The notes under the pieces: model-generated
Told to the model about the DNA's origin: nothing
Databases searched by the model: none
What the model saw: only the letters and a program-made list of their open reading frames with translations
Assembly (NCBI GenBank): GCA_016490735.1
Contig: JAEMWC010001218.1
Location: 146,501-210,500, forward strand
Reading direction: 5' to 3'
Source of the DNA: Pachyseris speciosa
Taxonomy: Eukaryota; Cnidaria; Anthozoa; Scleractinia; Pachyseridae
Length of the DNA: 64,000 bases
Position numbers and translations under genes: made by a program
In this document: positions 1 to 10,916 of the stretch, in pieces
Position numbering within the stretch: the stretch's first letter is position 1
How the letters are laid out: each line of letters opens with the position of its first letter

Positions 1-780
1 CATTGTAAATTTATTTATGCCTTAAAATTTGAGTTTAGAAAGATTAATAACTTACCATTAAATACAGTCAAACCAAACTTTCTTGCCATTTTTGAATTTT
101 TCGGTACAATTTCGTATTTTTCGGTAATCAAAGCGAAACAGGAAGCCATTTGTTTTTCTCTGTTTGCTCGGAGGTGAATACTGTGAAGTACTATTCACCT
201 TCAAGCTAGTCAATCAGAATGCGCGCGGAAACGGCAGTCTTCACTTGTGTGGTATTTACTAAATGAAGATGTGAGTTTCATAGTGGCAGCTGATGGTCCA
301 TTAAGATAGACCAGATCTTAGTACAATATCACTTGACTGTGAAGACCGTTGAGACTAACGAACGCAAACGACCATTAAAATATAGCGAACACTGACAGAT
401 ACATACGACGCAAGTTAGGGCGGCATACGAATCAAAGAGATCAAACTTTACTTATGATAATGAACTTAAATTAAGGCGGACATTAATTACTCCTTTGCAG
501 TGCCAAGTCAATGCCTTTCACGTTTGACCCTCAGTTAATAAATTTATCGGCATAAATTGAACACGATAAGTTATTCAACCTTCCCTGTTAACAGAGGTCT
601 GTGGCGGCGAGAAAGGAGAGAGACCACCGCCGGTGCCCGATGAGTTTGCTGTGGCACAAGCGCGAGCGTTCTCTTAACAAGGAATGACGCATTGGTCACT
701 TGCGACCCGACTCGGCAAACCGGTTTCCGCGTGAAATTTTCAGCAGCCTTATTATTTATCACTAGGCTGTTTATCCAATG
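1..780. other. No recognisable feature
   Basis: Unique-looking AT-rich sequence. Short open frames are present but show neither protein-family motifs nor paired splice sites. Nothing else is seen here. Confidence 0.5.
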
Positions 781-889
781 ATCAATTTTACAACAAGTTC
801 GTCGTAGTCAGGAGCTGTAATGATAATAAGACTTACCAATTAACAACCCAATGAGACTTGTCGACGACAATTGCAAGTAAACGTTCTCC

Positions 890-1150
890 TTATTCGGGAA
901 TTACTCGATGGTTTACAACAAACTCTAAATCTGTTGAATGCTCTTGATTCGTGTGCACATAAGCGATTTCTTTACCTTCAAGGGATGGCAAATCACCTTC
1001 TATCTTGATAGCTTTGATTCCCAGTCTTTCACACGATGATATCTGGTCCTTTATGACGGAGTTGAACGGAGACACGACCAAAACTAGTGCCTTGGGAGAG
1101 TAAATTTTCAAACTTGACGGCTCTGCGGCTACGCAGACGGCCGCGTTGGA
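890..1150 (-). pseudogene. RecQ-like helicase exon remnant
   Basis: The minus-strand frame contains LVVSPFNSVIKDQ followed by CERLGIKAI. This resembles the motif Ia region of RecQ-type superfamily 2 DNA helicases, where a hydrophobic strand and 'SPLxSLxxDQ' precede a Cys-rich 'LGIKA' turn. RecQ helicases unwind DNA in the nucleus, but only about 70 residues are present here. The Walker A box upstream and the DEAH box downstream are not seen nearby, so this is an isolated exon or a fossil fragment. The frame stays open upstream to about 1150 and ends at a TAA near 890, without an obvious donor. A divergent helicase domain inside a transposon is an alternative. Confidence 0.4.
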
Positions 1151-1271
1151 ATTATGTGATACATGCTTTTTGTAGGAATAGAAGACAGGGATGATATGTT
1201 ACCATCTAATTTTAGTTCTGTTCTGTCGGCCACTGCCAGTGTTTGTGTAGCGCGACGAGGTTACAGTTTAA

Positions 1272-1654
1272 GGGCCGGTTCACATGGAGGTCGGGGACCC
1301 CGGGTAGGTGACGTACCCCGCCTAGCCGTGGTCAAAAAAAGCTGGCTTTCACATGCAACCCCGGGGCGCTGTGGTGAGGTTTAAAATGCTATCTCGTGGT
1401 CGCTAAGTACGCATATTAACAAAGAATACAGAGACAACTGCCCGGATGAACATCACCCCACCCTACCTCCAGCATTCACATGGAGAAAACTCACCCCGGC
1501 TAAGCGGGGTACACGCCCTGGCTGACCGGGCAACCCACCTCAGTGAGGTACCTCACTTCACATGTGAACGCGATCGAAAAATAAAGAGAGATTGTATGGA
1601 GAGAATGGTAACCCCACCGAGGCGGGGGACCTCATCTTCCATGTGAACAGGCCC
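1272..1654. mobile_element. Harbinger-type MITE, copy 1
   Basis: The termini are inverted repeats beginning GGGCCxGTTCACATGGA, and TAA flanks both ends (1269-1271 and 1655-1657). A three-base TWA duplication is the signature of PIF/Harbinger insertion. The interior is GC-richer than its surroundings and has short inverted segments around GGGGACCCC. It encodes nothing convincing. A second copy lies 63 bp downstream in the same orientation. Confidence 0.75.
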
Positions 1655-1717
1655 TAAGAGAACCCTTAGAGTTACCAGGATCACCTAGCAACTTGAGTCC
1701 ATCAATGGGATATCTTA

Positions 1718-2117
1718 GGGCCTGTTCACATGGAGGTTGGGGACCCCAGGCAGGTGAGGTCCCCCACCTACCCGTGGTCCAAAAAAGCTAGCCTTCACAT
1801 GCAACCCCGTGGCGCTGGGGTTAGGTTTAAAATGCTTTCGCGTGGTCGTTAAGAACGTATATTAACAAGAGAATTCAGAGAAAATTGCCCGGATGAACCT
1901 CATCCCACCCCACCTCCAGCATTCACATAGAGAAAACTCATCCCAGCTAAGCGGGTTACCCGCCCTGGCTGACCGGGCAACCCGCCTCGGTGAGGTACCC
2001 CACCTCACTTGTGAACGCGATCAAAAAATAAAGAGAGATTTTATGGAGAGATTGGTAACCCCACCTAGGTTGGGACCTCATCTACCTGGGGTCCCCCACC
2101 TCCATGTGAACAGGCCC
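1718..2117. mobile_element. Harbinger-type MITE, copy 2
   Basis: Same family as the copy at 1272-1654, with terminal GGGCCTGTTCACATGGAGGT and its reverse complement. TTA flanks both sides (1715-1717 and 2118-2120). The two copies align end to end with scattered substitutions, and their TSDs differ (TAA and TTA). They are therefore separate insertions, not one tandem duplication. Confidence 0.75.
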
Positions 2118-2120
2118 TTA

Positions 2121-2770
2121 GTCAAATAATTTTTTCAGTCATCCAGTGCTTTAGGATATTACTAACAGGTAATTAGACTTAAGATCTCACAAACAAGAGG
2201 CAGAAGCTGGAATTTTATGCTTTTACCAAGAAGCAGAAGATGGCTTTTGCTTTTTGTGTTTATTTCTAAACGTAACGCGAGGTGTTTGCTTTGATTAGTT
2301 TGGTAAATAAGCGTGGGAAACAAAGAAGGCAATTAAATCCGTTCCTTCCTTCTTTAGGTGGATGTCTAATGCCCTGTGTCCTCCTAGGACTTTTTTCCAG
2401 TTGTTTACAAAGAGTGTGGTCATGTTTACCCTGCCGCTAAAGAACTTTGAATAATTAGGAAGTGAAAATGTGTTCGTATCACTGTTCGTTAAATTTATTT
2501 ATTTATTTATTTATTTCGCTTTAATGAGCCACACGATACTTATGAAGTTCATTTTTTAATGAAAACATGTTTCGGGTGAGACATCATCCATCGTCATTTG
2601 TACAGTAAAGAATAAAATGAAAATGAGCAATAAATAGTGTAACAGAGTGAGATATTAACAAGAATAATTAAGGGTAAAGAAAGTATTTATGATTAGAAAG
2701 GAGACTAATTAATAAGAAAGGGATAAATTAAGGTGTTTGACCTGAGAATTTAAAGATGGCTGCTCCCAAA
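2121..2770. other. Non-coding, with an ATTT microsatellite
   Basis: There is an (ATTT)n run at about 2493-2516. Otherwise nothing is recognised. Confidence 0.5.
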
Positions 2771-2845
2771 GCATGTGCATGGCTTCCTTGATTTTCAATT
2801 GGAAGCTAGTGGAAGCAGAGTCGATCAAGGAAGCCATGCACATGC
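2771..2845. repeat. 22-bp perfect inverted repeat (hairpin)
   Basis: GCATGTGCATGGCTTCCTTG at 2771, plus two further bases, is repeated exactly in reverse complement at 2824-2845. The loop is 31 bp. It could be a foldback relic or a small structured RNA. No host transcript can be tied to it. Confidence 0.7.
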
Positions 2846-3759
2846 CCTTAATTATTCTTGTCAGCATATCCCAGCATGCCCAACTAGAGGAAAAGAGATG
2901 CAAATTTTTAAACTTGCTAGAGAAAATAAACAAATAAATTTACTTGAAAAAAAAAACTTACTTCAAATTAAACAACAGAGCTTTAAACACGCGGTGACTC
3001 CCACTTTTTACCTCACAAAACGAAAGTGGCAAGCACATTATGATTTTTTCATAGTTCGCAAAATATATTTAGACTGTTTTTTCTGAAATAGAAGAGAGCA
3101 GTCAAGGACCAAAAATGGCTCTAATGCAATGCTTTTGTATTAAATACCACATAAACAGCAGTTTTTATATCACCAGTTGTTATGTATTTCAAAACTTGTG
3201 GTTTGTTGTTGCCTTGGTGTATGTAAACGGAAATTCCAAGGAAATGTTCGGAGAAATATTTCCTCTTTTCTTTGTTCACGAAAAAAAAAATTACCAAGTC
3301 TCTGTTTTTTCCAGCTTTGGACTTGATTATCTCTGACAAATGCGTGGCTACTTCCAATTTTCTTTTCAATTTTCAATGGCCCTTACCAACATCTACATTC
3401 TTGCATAGTGATAATACGCGAAAAAATATCTCGTATAAGTAGGCACCGTGCTTAAATCGTACGATAATTTGACTCACACTTTTCATTGGTTTACTTCAGC
3501 GAGCTAAAATACATTTCAGGCCGCTCTGAAAACAGACTTTTTGTCTTCACAAACGGATGGACGATGTGAAAACAACTTTTTCACCAGTGTGGGAAGGCAC
3601 TTCTGCACAACCTGGGGGAAACGCTGTAAATATCGGGGAATCGCTGGCTGTGGTGAGGCCGGGATCTATTAAGGCAAGCGAGTATCTTCAAGATAGCAAT
3701 TTCACTCAGAACTTGGTTCCAAGGTAGCGTTTAATACCAAGACTTGTACGGCTTGTACT
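2846..3759. other. No recognisable feature
   Basis: AT-rich with overlapping short frames on both strands. None has splice signals or motifs. Confidence 0.45.
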
Positions 3760-3800
3760 GGATTCGAACCCACGACCTTTGCGGTCGTGGGTTCGAATCC
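3760..3800. repeat. tRNA T-arm-like palindrome
   Basis: An 18-bp arm ending in CACGACC faces its exact reverse complement GGTCGTGGGTTCGAATCC across a 5-bp spacer. GGTTCGAATCC-type sequence is the Pol III B box and T-arm of a tRNA. Here it occurs on both strands, back to back. No A box, acceptor stem or anticodon arm is present, so it is not a tRNA gene. It is probably two tRNA-derived (SINE) tails joined in opposite orientation. Confidence 0.6.
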
Positions 3801-4194
3801 CGTATAAGACTGAATTTCTTTTTCAGGCTTTATTTTCACTACTGCTTAAGTAGTGTTCATATCTGCGATGATAAGTCACATATTTAATCATTAATCCGCA
3901 TTTCAAATATATGATTTTCATATATTCATTCTCATAAAGTGATAATAATTACGAATCAAGGGGCTCTTTTCGAACAACTTGCGAATGCGGCGGGTGAATA
4001 AAATTATATTGAATGTTATTTTAAGGCAACGCTTTGTCAAATCCATTTGTTAATCAAATAGTACTCCCACCTTTGTTGTATGCCGCCGAATAGCCATCAT
4101 TTTTTTGAAAAATTTGAAATAATTGATTGAGGAAAAAGCTGCTAGTTTCCATGTCATCGTAAAACCCACGCACATGACTCCGATTCATAGCCGT

Positions 4195-4450
4195 CAAAGC
4201 TATCGATGGATCGAACTGTACACTCATCTTAGTAAGATCTCATGAGATCTTGTCAGTTAAGGTCTTGCAAGACATAAATAAGCTCTTGATTAGTAGCTAC
4301 TAAGGTCTGGTTGAGAGTTTTCATTAACATCTTTCTAATATAAGATCTTATTGAGGTCTTGGTAAGATCTTACCGATGTTGTGCATCAAAGCTCATCAAC
4401 GTTCTTACAAGATTCTTAAATAAATGTAAGATATCTTAGGATCTGAGATC
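4195..4450. repeat. Cluster of AGATCT-centred palindromes
   Basis: Variants of TAAGATCTTA recur through this stretch, including an exact 18-bp palindrome at 4234-4251 and shorter ones near 4340 and 4362. The bases outside the palindromes look ordinary. It is probably a degenerate foldback element, but no clean ends or target duplication could be placed. Confidence 0.4.
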
Positions 4451-4484
4451 TGAGGCGTTGAAGTAAGGAAAAAGAAAGAAAAAT

Positions 4485-4679
4485 TTACCGTCATGCGCTT
4501 AAGTTCTCGAGAAAACTTAAAATTTGGTCATTTCACGTTGTTGTTTTGCAGAGGACGGCAAAGAAATATACTAAAATGTAAAACGCGCGTGCAGAGCGAT
4601 TGTTTTTGCTAATTAAACCCGTTGTTTCAGTTATGGCGTTCTCGTTGTCGTTGCCCGTCCTCGTTGCTAAAGCTCCCTA
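4485..4679. mobile_element. MITE fragment, same family as 18065-18342
   Basis: Read on the minus strand from 4679, this stretch follows the element at 18065: terminal GGGAGCTTTAGCAACGAG, then the AACAATCGC and GCGTTTTACATT blocks, then CAACAACGTGAAATGACCAAA. The other terminus is not found, so this copy appears truncated. Confidence 0.6.
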
Positions 4680-5845
4680 CTGACCACGGACGAGGGTGTT
4701 TTGCGAGAACCAGCATCGATGATGAATTGGAGCAGGAGCTTGACACTTTTTCCAGAAGTCACTTTCCCTGATATTTGCAACTATCTCCTTGGAAAGACCG
4801 GCGAGTATTCAGCAGAAAACCTAAAATCCTTTAAAAGGCTTACTGTCCAGCCACGCACCGCCTCTTTCGATTGTCAATACGCTCGACGACGCTCGTACTT
4901 TTCATTTTCTTCGATACAGAAGGGTCAAAGATAGTCGGATGGCAGCCTGAACGAACATTTTGCGACCAGCCTGGTCGTAAAAATGACATGAAAATCTCTC
5001 TTAAAATGCAGTGAACAGATTTTTGGATCGAAGAGGGTCTCGAATTTTTCATCCGCTCGCCTAGAAAAAAACCAGTTCCCACTTCTTACGAACCCTTAGG
5101 CTCAAAGGAAATGAAGAATAACTGAGATCCGGTCTTTTCTTTCTTCCGTTACGGCAAACAGCAACAGCACAATACTTGACCATGGCACACACTGGAAATA
5201 AACTGTGAAGAGCCCAAATATAAGCTGAGATTATGGACGAAATCTCAAATCATTATTCATTTTATGCCCTTCGAACACGAAGTCCCTCATTTGTCCACAT
5301 TTGAAGAACCCAAGGGCCAAGACCCATAATGAGGCTTATTGTTAATAATGATATCATTCAATAAAAATATAAACAATTAAACATAAAACAACTTTAGCAG
5401 CACTGGAAAGTTCTGCACAATACCCTTTACAGGCTGTACTTCTCCCTTTGGCATGACTAGTTCATTAAGCAAACAGGGTATGACAATAGATCTTCTGGTT
5501 GTGTTATCTTGATGTTTCTCCCCACTTGCAACACAGGAAATATAATACATGTATTAAAAGAACAGTTAGGGTAATAGATACATGTATCTTCAGTTGGTAC
5601 TGGGGCTTCACTGAAGGGGGCTCAATTGAAGATGAACACCAAAGAATGAAATAAAGTAAAAGAAATAAATAAGAAAAATAATAAGAAAAGTATTTAAACA
5701 GGATTAGCTCATCAGTGTAACAAACAGTGGTATTAAAAGAGGTCTGTAATTAAAATACATACAAAAAATTGCTTTAAAAATACGAAAAGGGGTAAAACGG
5801 TTTAAGAATCGATAATCTGAAAATCTAAAAATGCTAAAATATACA
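4680..5845. other. No recognisable gene; part may be LINE 3' tail
   Basis: No motif-bearing frame is visible. The right half lies just downstream of the minus-strand LINE at 5850-6700 and may include its 3' untranslated sequence. No defined end was found. Confidence 0.35.
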
Positions 5846-5849
5846 CAAT

Positions 5850-6700
5850 TATGGTAATAAAAAAAAGTCTTTGGAGAACGTCAGCCTTAAAAATTCATTG
5901 GGGGATGCCGTTGTCATGATTTGGCGGGGGAGGCTATTAAATTCCGTTGCTCCGGCAAAACAAAAAGATCTCTTAGTGACTTCTAGGTTAACTTTATTTG
6001 GGAATATGAATATCATTACAGTGTCTAGTTGTGTAAAGAGGTATTTAGATTAAAATAATTATTCAGATAAGGTGGTACTATATTGTCAAGGCATTTTCTA
6101 GTTAACGAGACAATGTGAAGCTTTGGCCTATTAGTTAATGGTGCAAGACCCAAAGCAGCGATCAGCCCTTTAGTATGTAAACCAGAGTTTGAAAAAATAG
6201 AACTTCACAACTCGATGCTGCAGACTCTCAAGGGTATCAGAGTTCAATTCACTTTTCCACACCCATGCCATGCCACATCACAATATCCAAAAACTGGTAC
6301 GATCGTTGTGTTGTAGATGCGTTCAGCTGCAGCCATGGTAGGAGAAATTCTCAAACGCCTAAAAACGTTAACTATGTGCTCAATATGGTTGTTAAAGCTG
6401 AAGTGCTGATCAATCGCAACATCGAGATATTTACAGGACTGTGATTTCGCCAAGGGAGATCCATTGCCGTATAAACTTATACTATCCTTCCGCTTAATTC
6501 TTTGGTATGATCCATAAATTACATATTCAGTTTTGCTCAGGTTTAAAAAAAGGTTATCTTGCATCAACGAGGAAATACAATTCATGTCACTGTTAAGGGA
6601 TGCTTCTAGCTCAACAGAAGTTTCAGCAGCAAAGAACATAACTGTGTCGTCAGCATAAAGTAGAACTTCAAGGTTTCTTTGAGATTCCTGACTGTATTCA
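5850..6700 (-). pseudogene. LINE reverse transcriptase fragment (CR1/L2-like)
   Basis: The minus strand encodes the YADD active-site box of a non-LTR reverse transcriptase at about 6655. It is followed by the thumb region (NLSKTEYVIYGS, then a 'KYLDVAIDQHFSFNNHI' stretch) and a 'VPVFGYCDVAWHG' segment. Further along, after stops and frame changes, comes a C-terminal block with KRSFCFAGATEFNSLP, which corresponds to the 'RSFxYxGAxxWNSLP' tail of CR1/L2-like elements. The endonuclease and the first part of the RT are missing (5' truncation), and several disruptions show it is inactive. Clade assignment is by the tail motif only. Confidence 0.75.
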
Positions 6701-6763
6701 TTTGTTATTTATCAACTGAAGACAGTCATACACATTAACGGGGGTTCATTTTTCTTCTCGCAG

Positions 6764-6893
6764 GCGTGATCTTTTTGACTGATAGCATCAACGATGAGAG
6801 CACTGGTGGGGTCCGTGCAGAGCTTGCAAAGATAATGGCGGAGAAAAGATTAAAAGATGTTCTTTGTCTGACATCATTTATGCCAACAAACAG
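6764..6893 (+). CDS. Orphan internal exon, function unknown
   Basis: A 130-bp stretch lies between a strong acceptor (pyrimidine tract ending TTCTTCTCGCAG at 6763) and a GTGTAC donor at 6894. The frame is open throughout and reads as ordinary globular protein, containing VIFLTDSINDESTGG and AKIMAEKRLKDVLCLTSF. The exon is phase-shifted at both ends: two leading bases and two trailing bases. I do not recognise the family. No partner exon could be joined with confidence; candidates on the same strand are a weak one at 8113 and the last exon at 18441. The splice-bounded open frame is directly visible, but assignment to a host gene is inferred. Confidence 0.45.
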
Positions 6894-7494
6894 GTGTACT
6901 GTATATGTGAGAAGAAAATGATAATATTGTAGTAGGAAGAGTTGTGCTCAATTACATAAGTGGTAACATTTGTTTGCCTTATAAGTGTGATAATGCCGGC
7001 ATATTTGTACGAATATACTGAGGTTGCATGTCATAAATTCTGTTAAATATTAAAGCATTGGGTTGGGGAACAGAGTTGCTGTTGGGAGTGTTGAGAGGAT
7101 ACAACTCAAAGAAAGTGTTCTAATTTTTCTTCTATTGGTAGCGACAATTCCTATGTTTTCATCTTTTTTGGCCCATTTTCAATGTTTCTGAGTGTCATTT
7201 CTTACTTGATACCCTGGGAACCATTTTTTATAGACAGAGAATTGAAAGAACAGACTGCCGCAGTGAAACAGACAATAATGTTTGGGGCTTAGCAGTGATC
7301 TTCAGTTGTTAGGGTTAAACAGTTAACTTTTTGTCTGTGATTGGCCGGGTTGATTGGTGAACAATCACTACATTAAGTAAACCTCACAAGACATCCAACC
7401 TCCCTCGGAGCTACTTGGAGGGGTTTCATCGCGCTCGTTGAAAGTTTAATTAATATTACTTAACAATGTGGAAAGATTTTCAGAAATAACTAAC

Positions 7495-7667
7495 CATGGG
7501 TAAGCGTAATCGTTCTTTGAACAACTTGGCCCCTTGGAGTATTGGTCAGGAATCTGTTTAATGTACTCATCTAAATGAAAATTGTGCTGAAAATGATGAA
7601 CATCCATTCCTTGATCATCTAGTCTACGAGTAGTCCCTACCGTTTCATAGGGATTGATTGCCGCCAT
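7495..7667 (-). CDS. Possible first coding exon, unknown
   Basis: On the minus strand an ATG at 7667 opens a frame beginning MAAINPYETVGTTRRLDDQG, and a GTTAGT donor follows at 7494. The composition, rich in His, Asp and Gln (HHFQHNFHLDEYI), looks more like real protein than the neighbouring random frames. No homologue, downstream exon or promoter could be recognised, so it may equally be chance. Confidence 0.22.
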
Positions 7668-8112
7668 TAGCACCCCACCCTCCCTCCCCGCCCTACAGGC
7701 CTGGATAAAAATAGTTACGAAACCTCTTTTACATGCGGCTTTTGGTAAAGTGTGTGACTACCTGAAATGATTCTTTCGCTTTCTAAGATTGATTCTGCTG
7801 ACAATAGCTTCCTGGCTTTTTGTTCATTGGTCTAGTTTTTAGTGAAAATGCTTTGAGCAGCAATGAAAGGTATTCAGTTCCAATAAATGGAGAATACAGA
7901 TGGTTATTGAGTTTGTTTTTGTATCGATTTCAATCCCTCTTCTACGGCGCTTGTAATCAGTGAGCTAATTTTGCTCGAGATTTTTGGTTTGGATGCATCT
8001 TTGTCATCTTTCTCAACAAGAAGACTGCACAGTTAACACCAAACACTAGTATTGGCAATAAATTTGTAGAACCGTTTCAATTTCATAATGGCATTTTATT
8101 TTTTCTTGCAAG

Positions 8113-8183
8113 AGGACAAAAAGACAAAGTCTGTATTAAACGAAGATCATTTCAGGACAAGACGAGTGAGTAACTTCGATTAA
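8113..8183 (+). CDS. Weak candidate terminal exon
   Basis: The acceptor-like TTTTTTCTTGCAAG is followed by a short frame (NEDHFRTRRVSNFD) ending in TAA at 8181. It lies downstream of the exon at 6764-6893, but the phase does not join cleanly to that exon in this reading frame. This is only a possibility. Confidence 0.15.
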
Positions 8184-8698
8184 GAGTGATATGTAGGTGA
8201 AAAGAAACCTTGAACCCTTGCTCCGTGCATCTCAGTTGAATCTGCTACTTACTGGCAGTGCTGCCACAGTACTTCCTAGTTTCTCGGTTTCGTTTTCGAT
8301 CAGTGCTGCAAATCATCTTGGTATCTCGCCTGTTTGGTTTGTTGTGTAATTTGACAGTGATCTTTCGATGAGATCTTAATTGAAGAATTGATGCGGTATA
8401 GTACCTAATGCATGATACAGTTTTTTTTTATTGATTGAGTTGCTTTCAATTACTGATTGTTAAACCTAACCCCCTTGTTGAATATAGACAGCCGGTTTTA
8501 GTCACCATGCAGCTACACATATCGATTGTTTATGTGTGTCTCTATGCTCATTTGTCTGCTGTTTTCCTTTACTCGCTTGTTGAAGACATTTTTTATGGAA
8601 TTAAAATTATCCACTTTGGCATTAATTCTTGTACTCAGCAACTCAGACATCCTCAATAATTGTGAACTCCCACAATGTTCAATCCAGTAGTTTTCATT

Positions 8699-8883
8699 AA
8701 CAAATAAAAAAGCCTCAACCGTGCTCTGTTCTGTTATAAAGCACGCAGGAAGCGACGAGAGCACGAAAGAAGTCGGAAAACACGAGCCGCAGGCGAGTGT
8801 TTTCAAGACTTCTTGAGTGCTCTCGTCGCTTCCTGCGTGCTTTATAACAGAACAGAGCACGGTTGAGGCTTTTTTATTTGTTT
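8699..8883. repeat. Foldback element, about 185-bp near-perfect palindrome
   Basis: The left arm starts AACAAATAAAAAAGCCTCAA, passes through GTTATAAAGCACGCAGGAAG, and is mirrored by the right arm ending in TTTTTTATTTGTT. The arms are over 80 bp with only a few mismatches around a short centre near 8791. Such structures are foldback-type MITEs. The long minus-strand open frame across it is a by-product of the palindrome. Confidence 0.75.
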
Positions 8884-8924
8884 TATGATAAAAAAGTGTA
8901 GTTTTCTTGGTAAACAATATTTTA

Positions 8925-9020
8925 TTTTCCCCAGTAACTCTTGAGTGAATGCGAGTGTCGTCAGCAAGCGTGCTTTGGACTAATATAAGGCACGCCAATC
9001 TAGGCCAATCAGCGCGCTTG
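8925..9020. repeat. Direct repeat on the 3' side of the Crypton gene
   Basis: This stretch matches 10917-11003 in the same orientation. Shared blocks are TTTTCCCC, a GTGCTTTG.ACT block, TATAAGGCACGC and TAGGCCAATCA. The similarity is imperfect, roughly four bases in five over the best 55. Together the two repeats bracket the recombinase gene. Confidence 0.5.
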
Positions 9021-9210
9021 TAAGAATGTAACAAAAGGTTTGATTGGCTAACGAGACAAAGGCTGTCAAAAATGTCAAACCATCAAAAAAGTACAAAACA
9101 ATTCAAAACGAGTCGAGTTTCTTTTCAAGCAGCAATCGAATGTACAATCGTGATTTTGTGAAAAGAATTCTTAAACTTCGCAGTCAAAAAAATGCTTTAA
9201 GATGTCCAGT

Positions 9211-10916
9211 TCAGTGAAATCTAGAAAAATTGTGACCCATGAAAACCTGCAGGTTTTCAATTTTACAAGAGGAAAACAAACTGTTTAACGCTTGCGGTTG
9301 AAACTTCACATTGTGAACGGCGTTTTGTGATTGAAAGGCGGTGAAATTTACAGAAACAGGGCTGCTTGGAGTGTCAAAATTTCCATCCATATGTGACTGC
9401 TGTTGACTTCCATTGAGAGCGCTGGAAATAATAGTAGAACAAGCTTTTAACTGATCACTGGACGGGCGTGTGTTGTAGCTCTTCAAGCTGGCTTCGCTGC
9501 GATGACCTGATATCGCCATGATATGCCTTGAAGGAACTTGCGCGTTGGACCAAAGTGTTATCGCGGTTGCCCGAACGCTGTGGTTTGTGAAAATTCTTGA
9601 CAGACCAGCCAATCTAGAAATTTCCTTCATCATGCCTCCAAGCCTGTTCACTCCAAGAGGTCTGCTTTCATACCACACAGGCTCTTCAAGGTTTAAATCT
9701 CGTTTCGGGTACTGGAACAGCGCTTCGGTGTTTGGATTCAACTTCTGCAAGTATATCTTCAGGCAGTTTAGCCCATCAAACAGGGGATCATTTGAAGTAG
9801 CATACATTCTGGCCTCTTTCTCCACGCTGCTGCAGTCTTGAATACCTCCTGGATGGTTTTTGGTGGCTTCGTCGTGGGTCATCGAGGCATATTCTTCACC
9901 AGTGTCATCTCTGAGGAATTGAAAACTGTGCTTTGACAATTCACGCTGTCCTTCGCGTCCGCGACGGCACCAGTACAAGGTAATGTGCAGCCAAACATTT
10001 CTCAGTAGGCCCCAAGGGTTGTCTCCCCGGATTGCTTGAGATGCCTTTAATTTTTGAAGGTCAGCAGTAGGAATTGCAGGTTTGTGCTTCGTGTTTTCCT
10101 TGTTCTCACGTTTGTTAAGTTTGATTTGGCTCTGCAGAAGCTTGTTTGATGCTTGAAAATCTGGACCCTTCGTAATGGAAATTCCCCTGTTCAACGGTGG
10201 GTTGTTCAGATATCGTTCTATGGCATTTCGCAATCCAAGGAGAGATGACTTGGAATACGGGGCACCATTCTTGGTTCTTGCTTCGGCATAAAACTGACGA
10301 AGATGGCCGTCAAGTGATTTGTTGTCCATCTCGTGGAGGCTTGTCATCACGTTTCTTTCTTTGCACCAGTCTAAAAAACGATAAAGCTGTTTTATATTTG
10401 CTTTTGACGTTTAATGATAAGGGAATTAAAATACAAATGACGGCTGAACTGTTTGTTTCATTGTTTTGTTTTCAATAAAACTAATAGCAAAACAAACTCA
10501 TTTGTTACAGTGTAGGATTAAGTGCGTGCGTTGCATAGATTCTTAATTGATCAGCTTCCTTATCACTACATTTTTATAATATAGTTAAACAATAATGACC
10601 TACCTTCGAAAACACGGACTGCCCATTTTGTCATTTCTTTTGTGTTTTTGGTCTCTGCTCTCGTAATAATATTATCAATGGAGGCATTTGATAGCTTCAC
10701 AAATCTCTGCTTCTCCGTTTCACTCGTTCGCTCCTTGTTTGTTGGCTTTTTCTTAGCTTCTTTAACCGGAACAATGACAGTGTTACTGTTGATGACAGAA
10801 TCGATATCTATCTCAGCTAACAGCTGGTTTTCTTCGAGGTTGCCTAAATCATAGATATCATTTTCTTCAAAGTCTTCGAAAAGCTCGAGGGAAAAATTAG
10901 GGAATTCATCCGCCAT
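9211..10916 (-). CDS. Crypton-type tyrosine recombinase (DUF3504-like)
   Basis: Two exons, 10916-10604 and 10370-9211, join across a 233-bp intron (donor GTAGGT, acceptor TTTTTTAG) in phase 1 to give about 490 residues with no stop. The start is the ATG of MADEFPNFSLELF. The N-terminal third is acidic, then basic. At the exon junction a SAM-like core-binding region begins (KWAVRVFE, then DWCKERN, YSKSSLLGLRNAIERYL). The C-terminal catalytic domain has the tyrosine-recombinase signature: RRGREG (first Arg region), NHSVRATAITLW (His-x-x-Arg), SGHRSEASLKSYN (His/Arg and the nucleophilic Tyr). Such enzymes cut and rejoin DNA through a phosphotyrosine, and in animals they occur in Cryptons and in genes derived from them. 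All key residues look present, so this copy may be functional. It lies between direct repeats (8925 and 10917). A domesticated host gene is the alternative. Confidence 0.82.

Noticed and set aside
571..762. 63-codon minus-strand frame
   Set aside because: Ser/Arg/Thr-rich translation with no motif, splice site or start context.
8513..9034. 173-codon minus-strand frame over the foldback
   Set aside because: It runs through a palindrome and AT-rich flank, and both halves of the translation mirror the repeat. No motif is seen.
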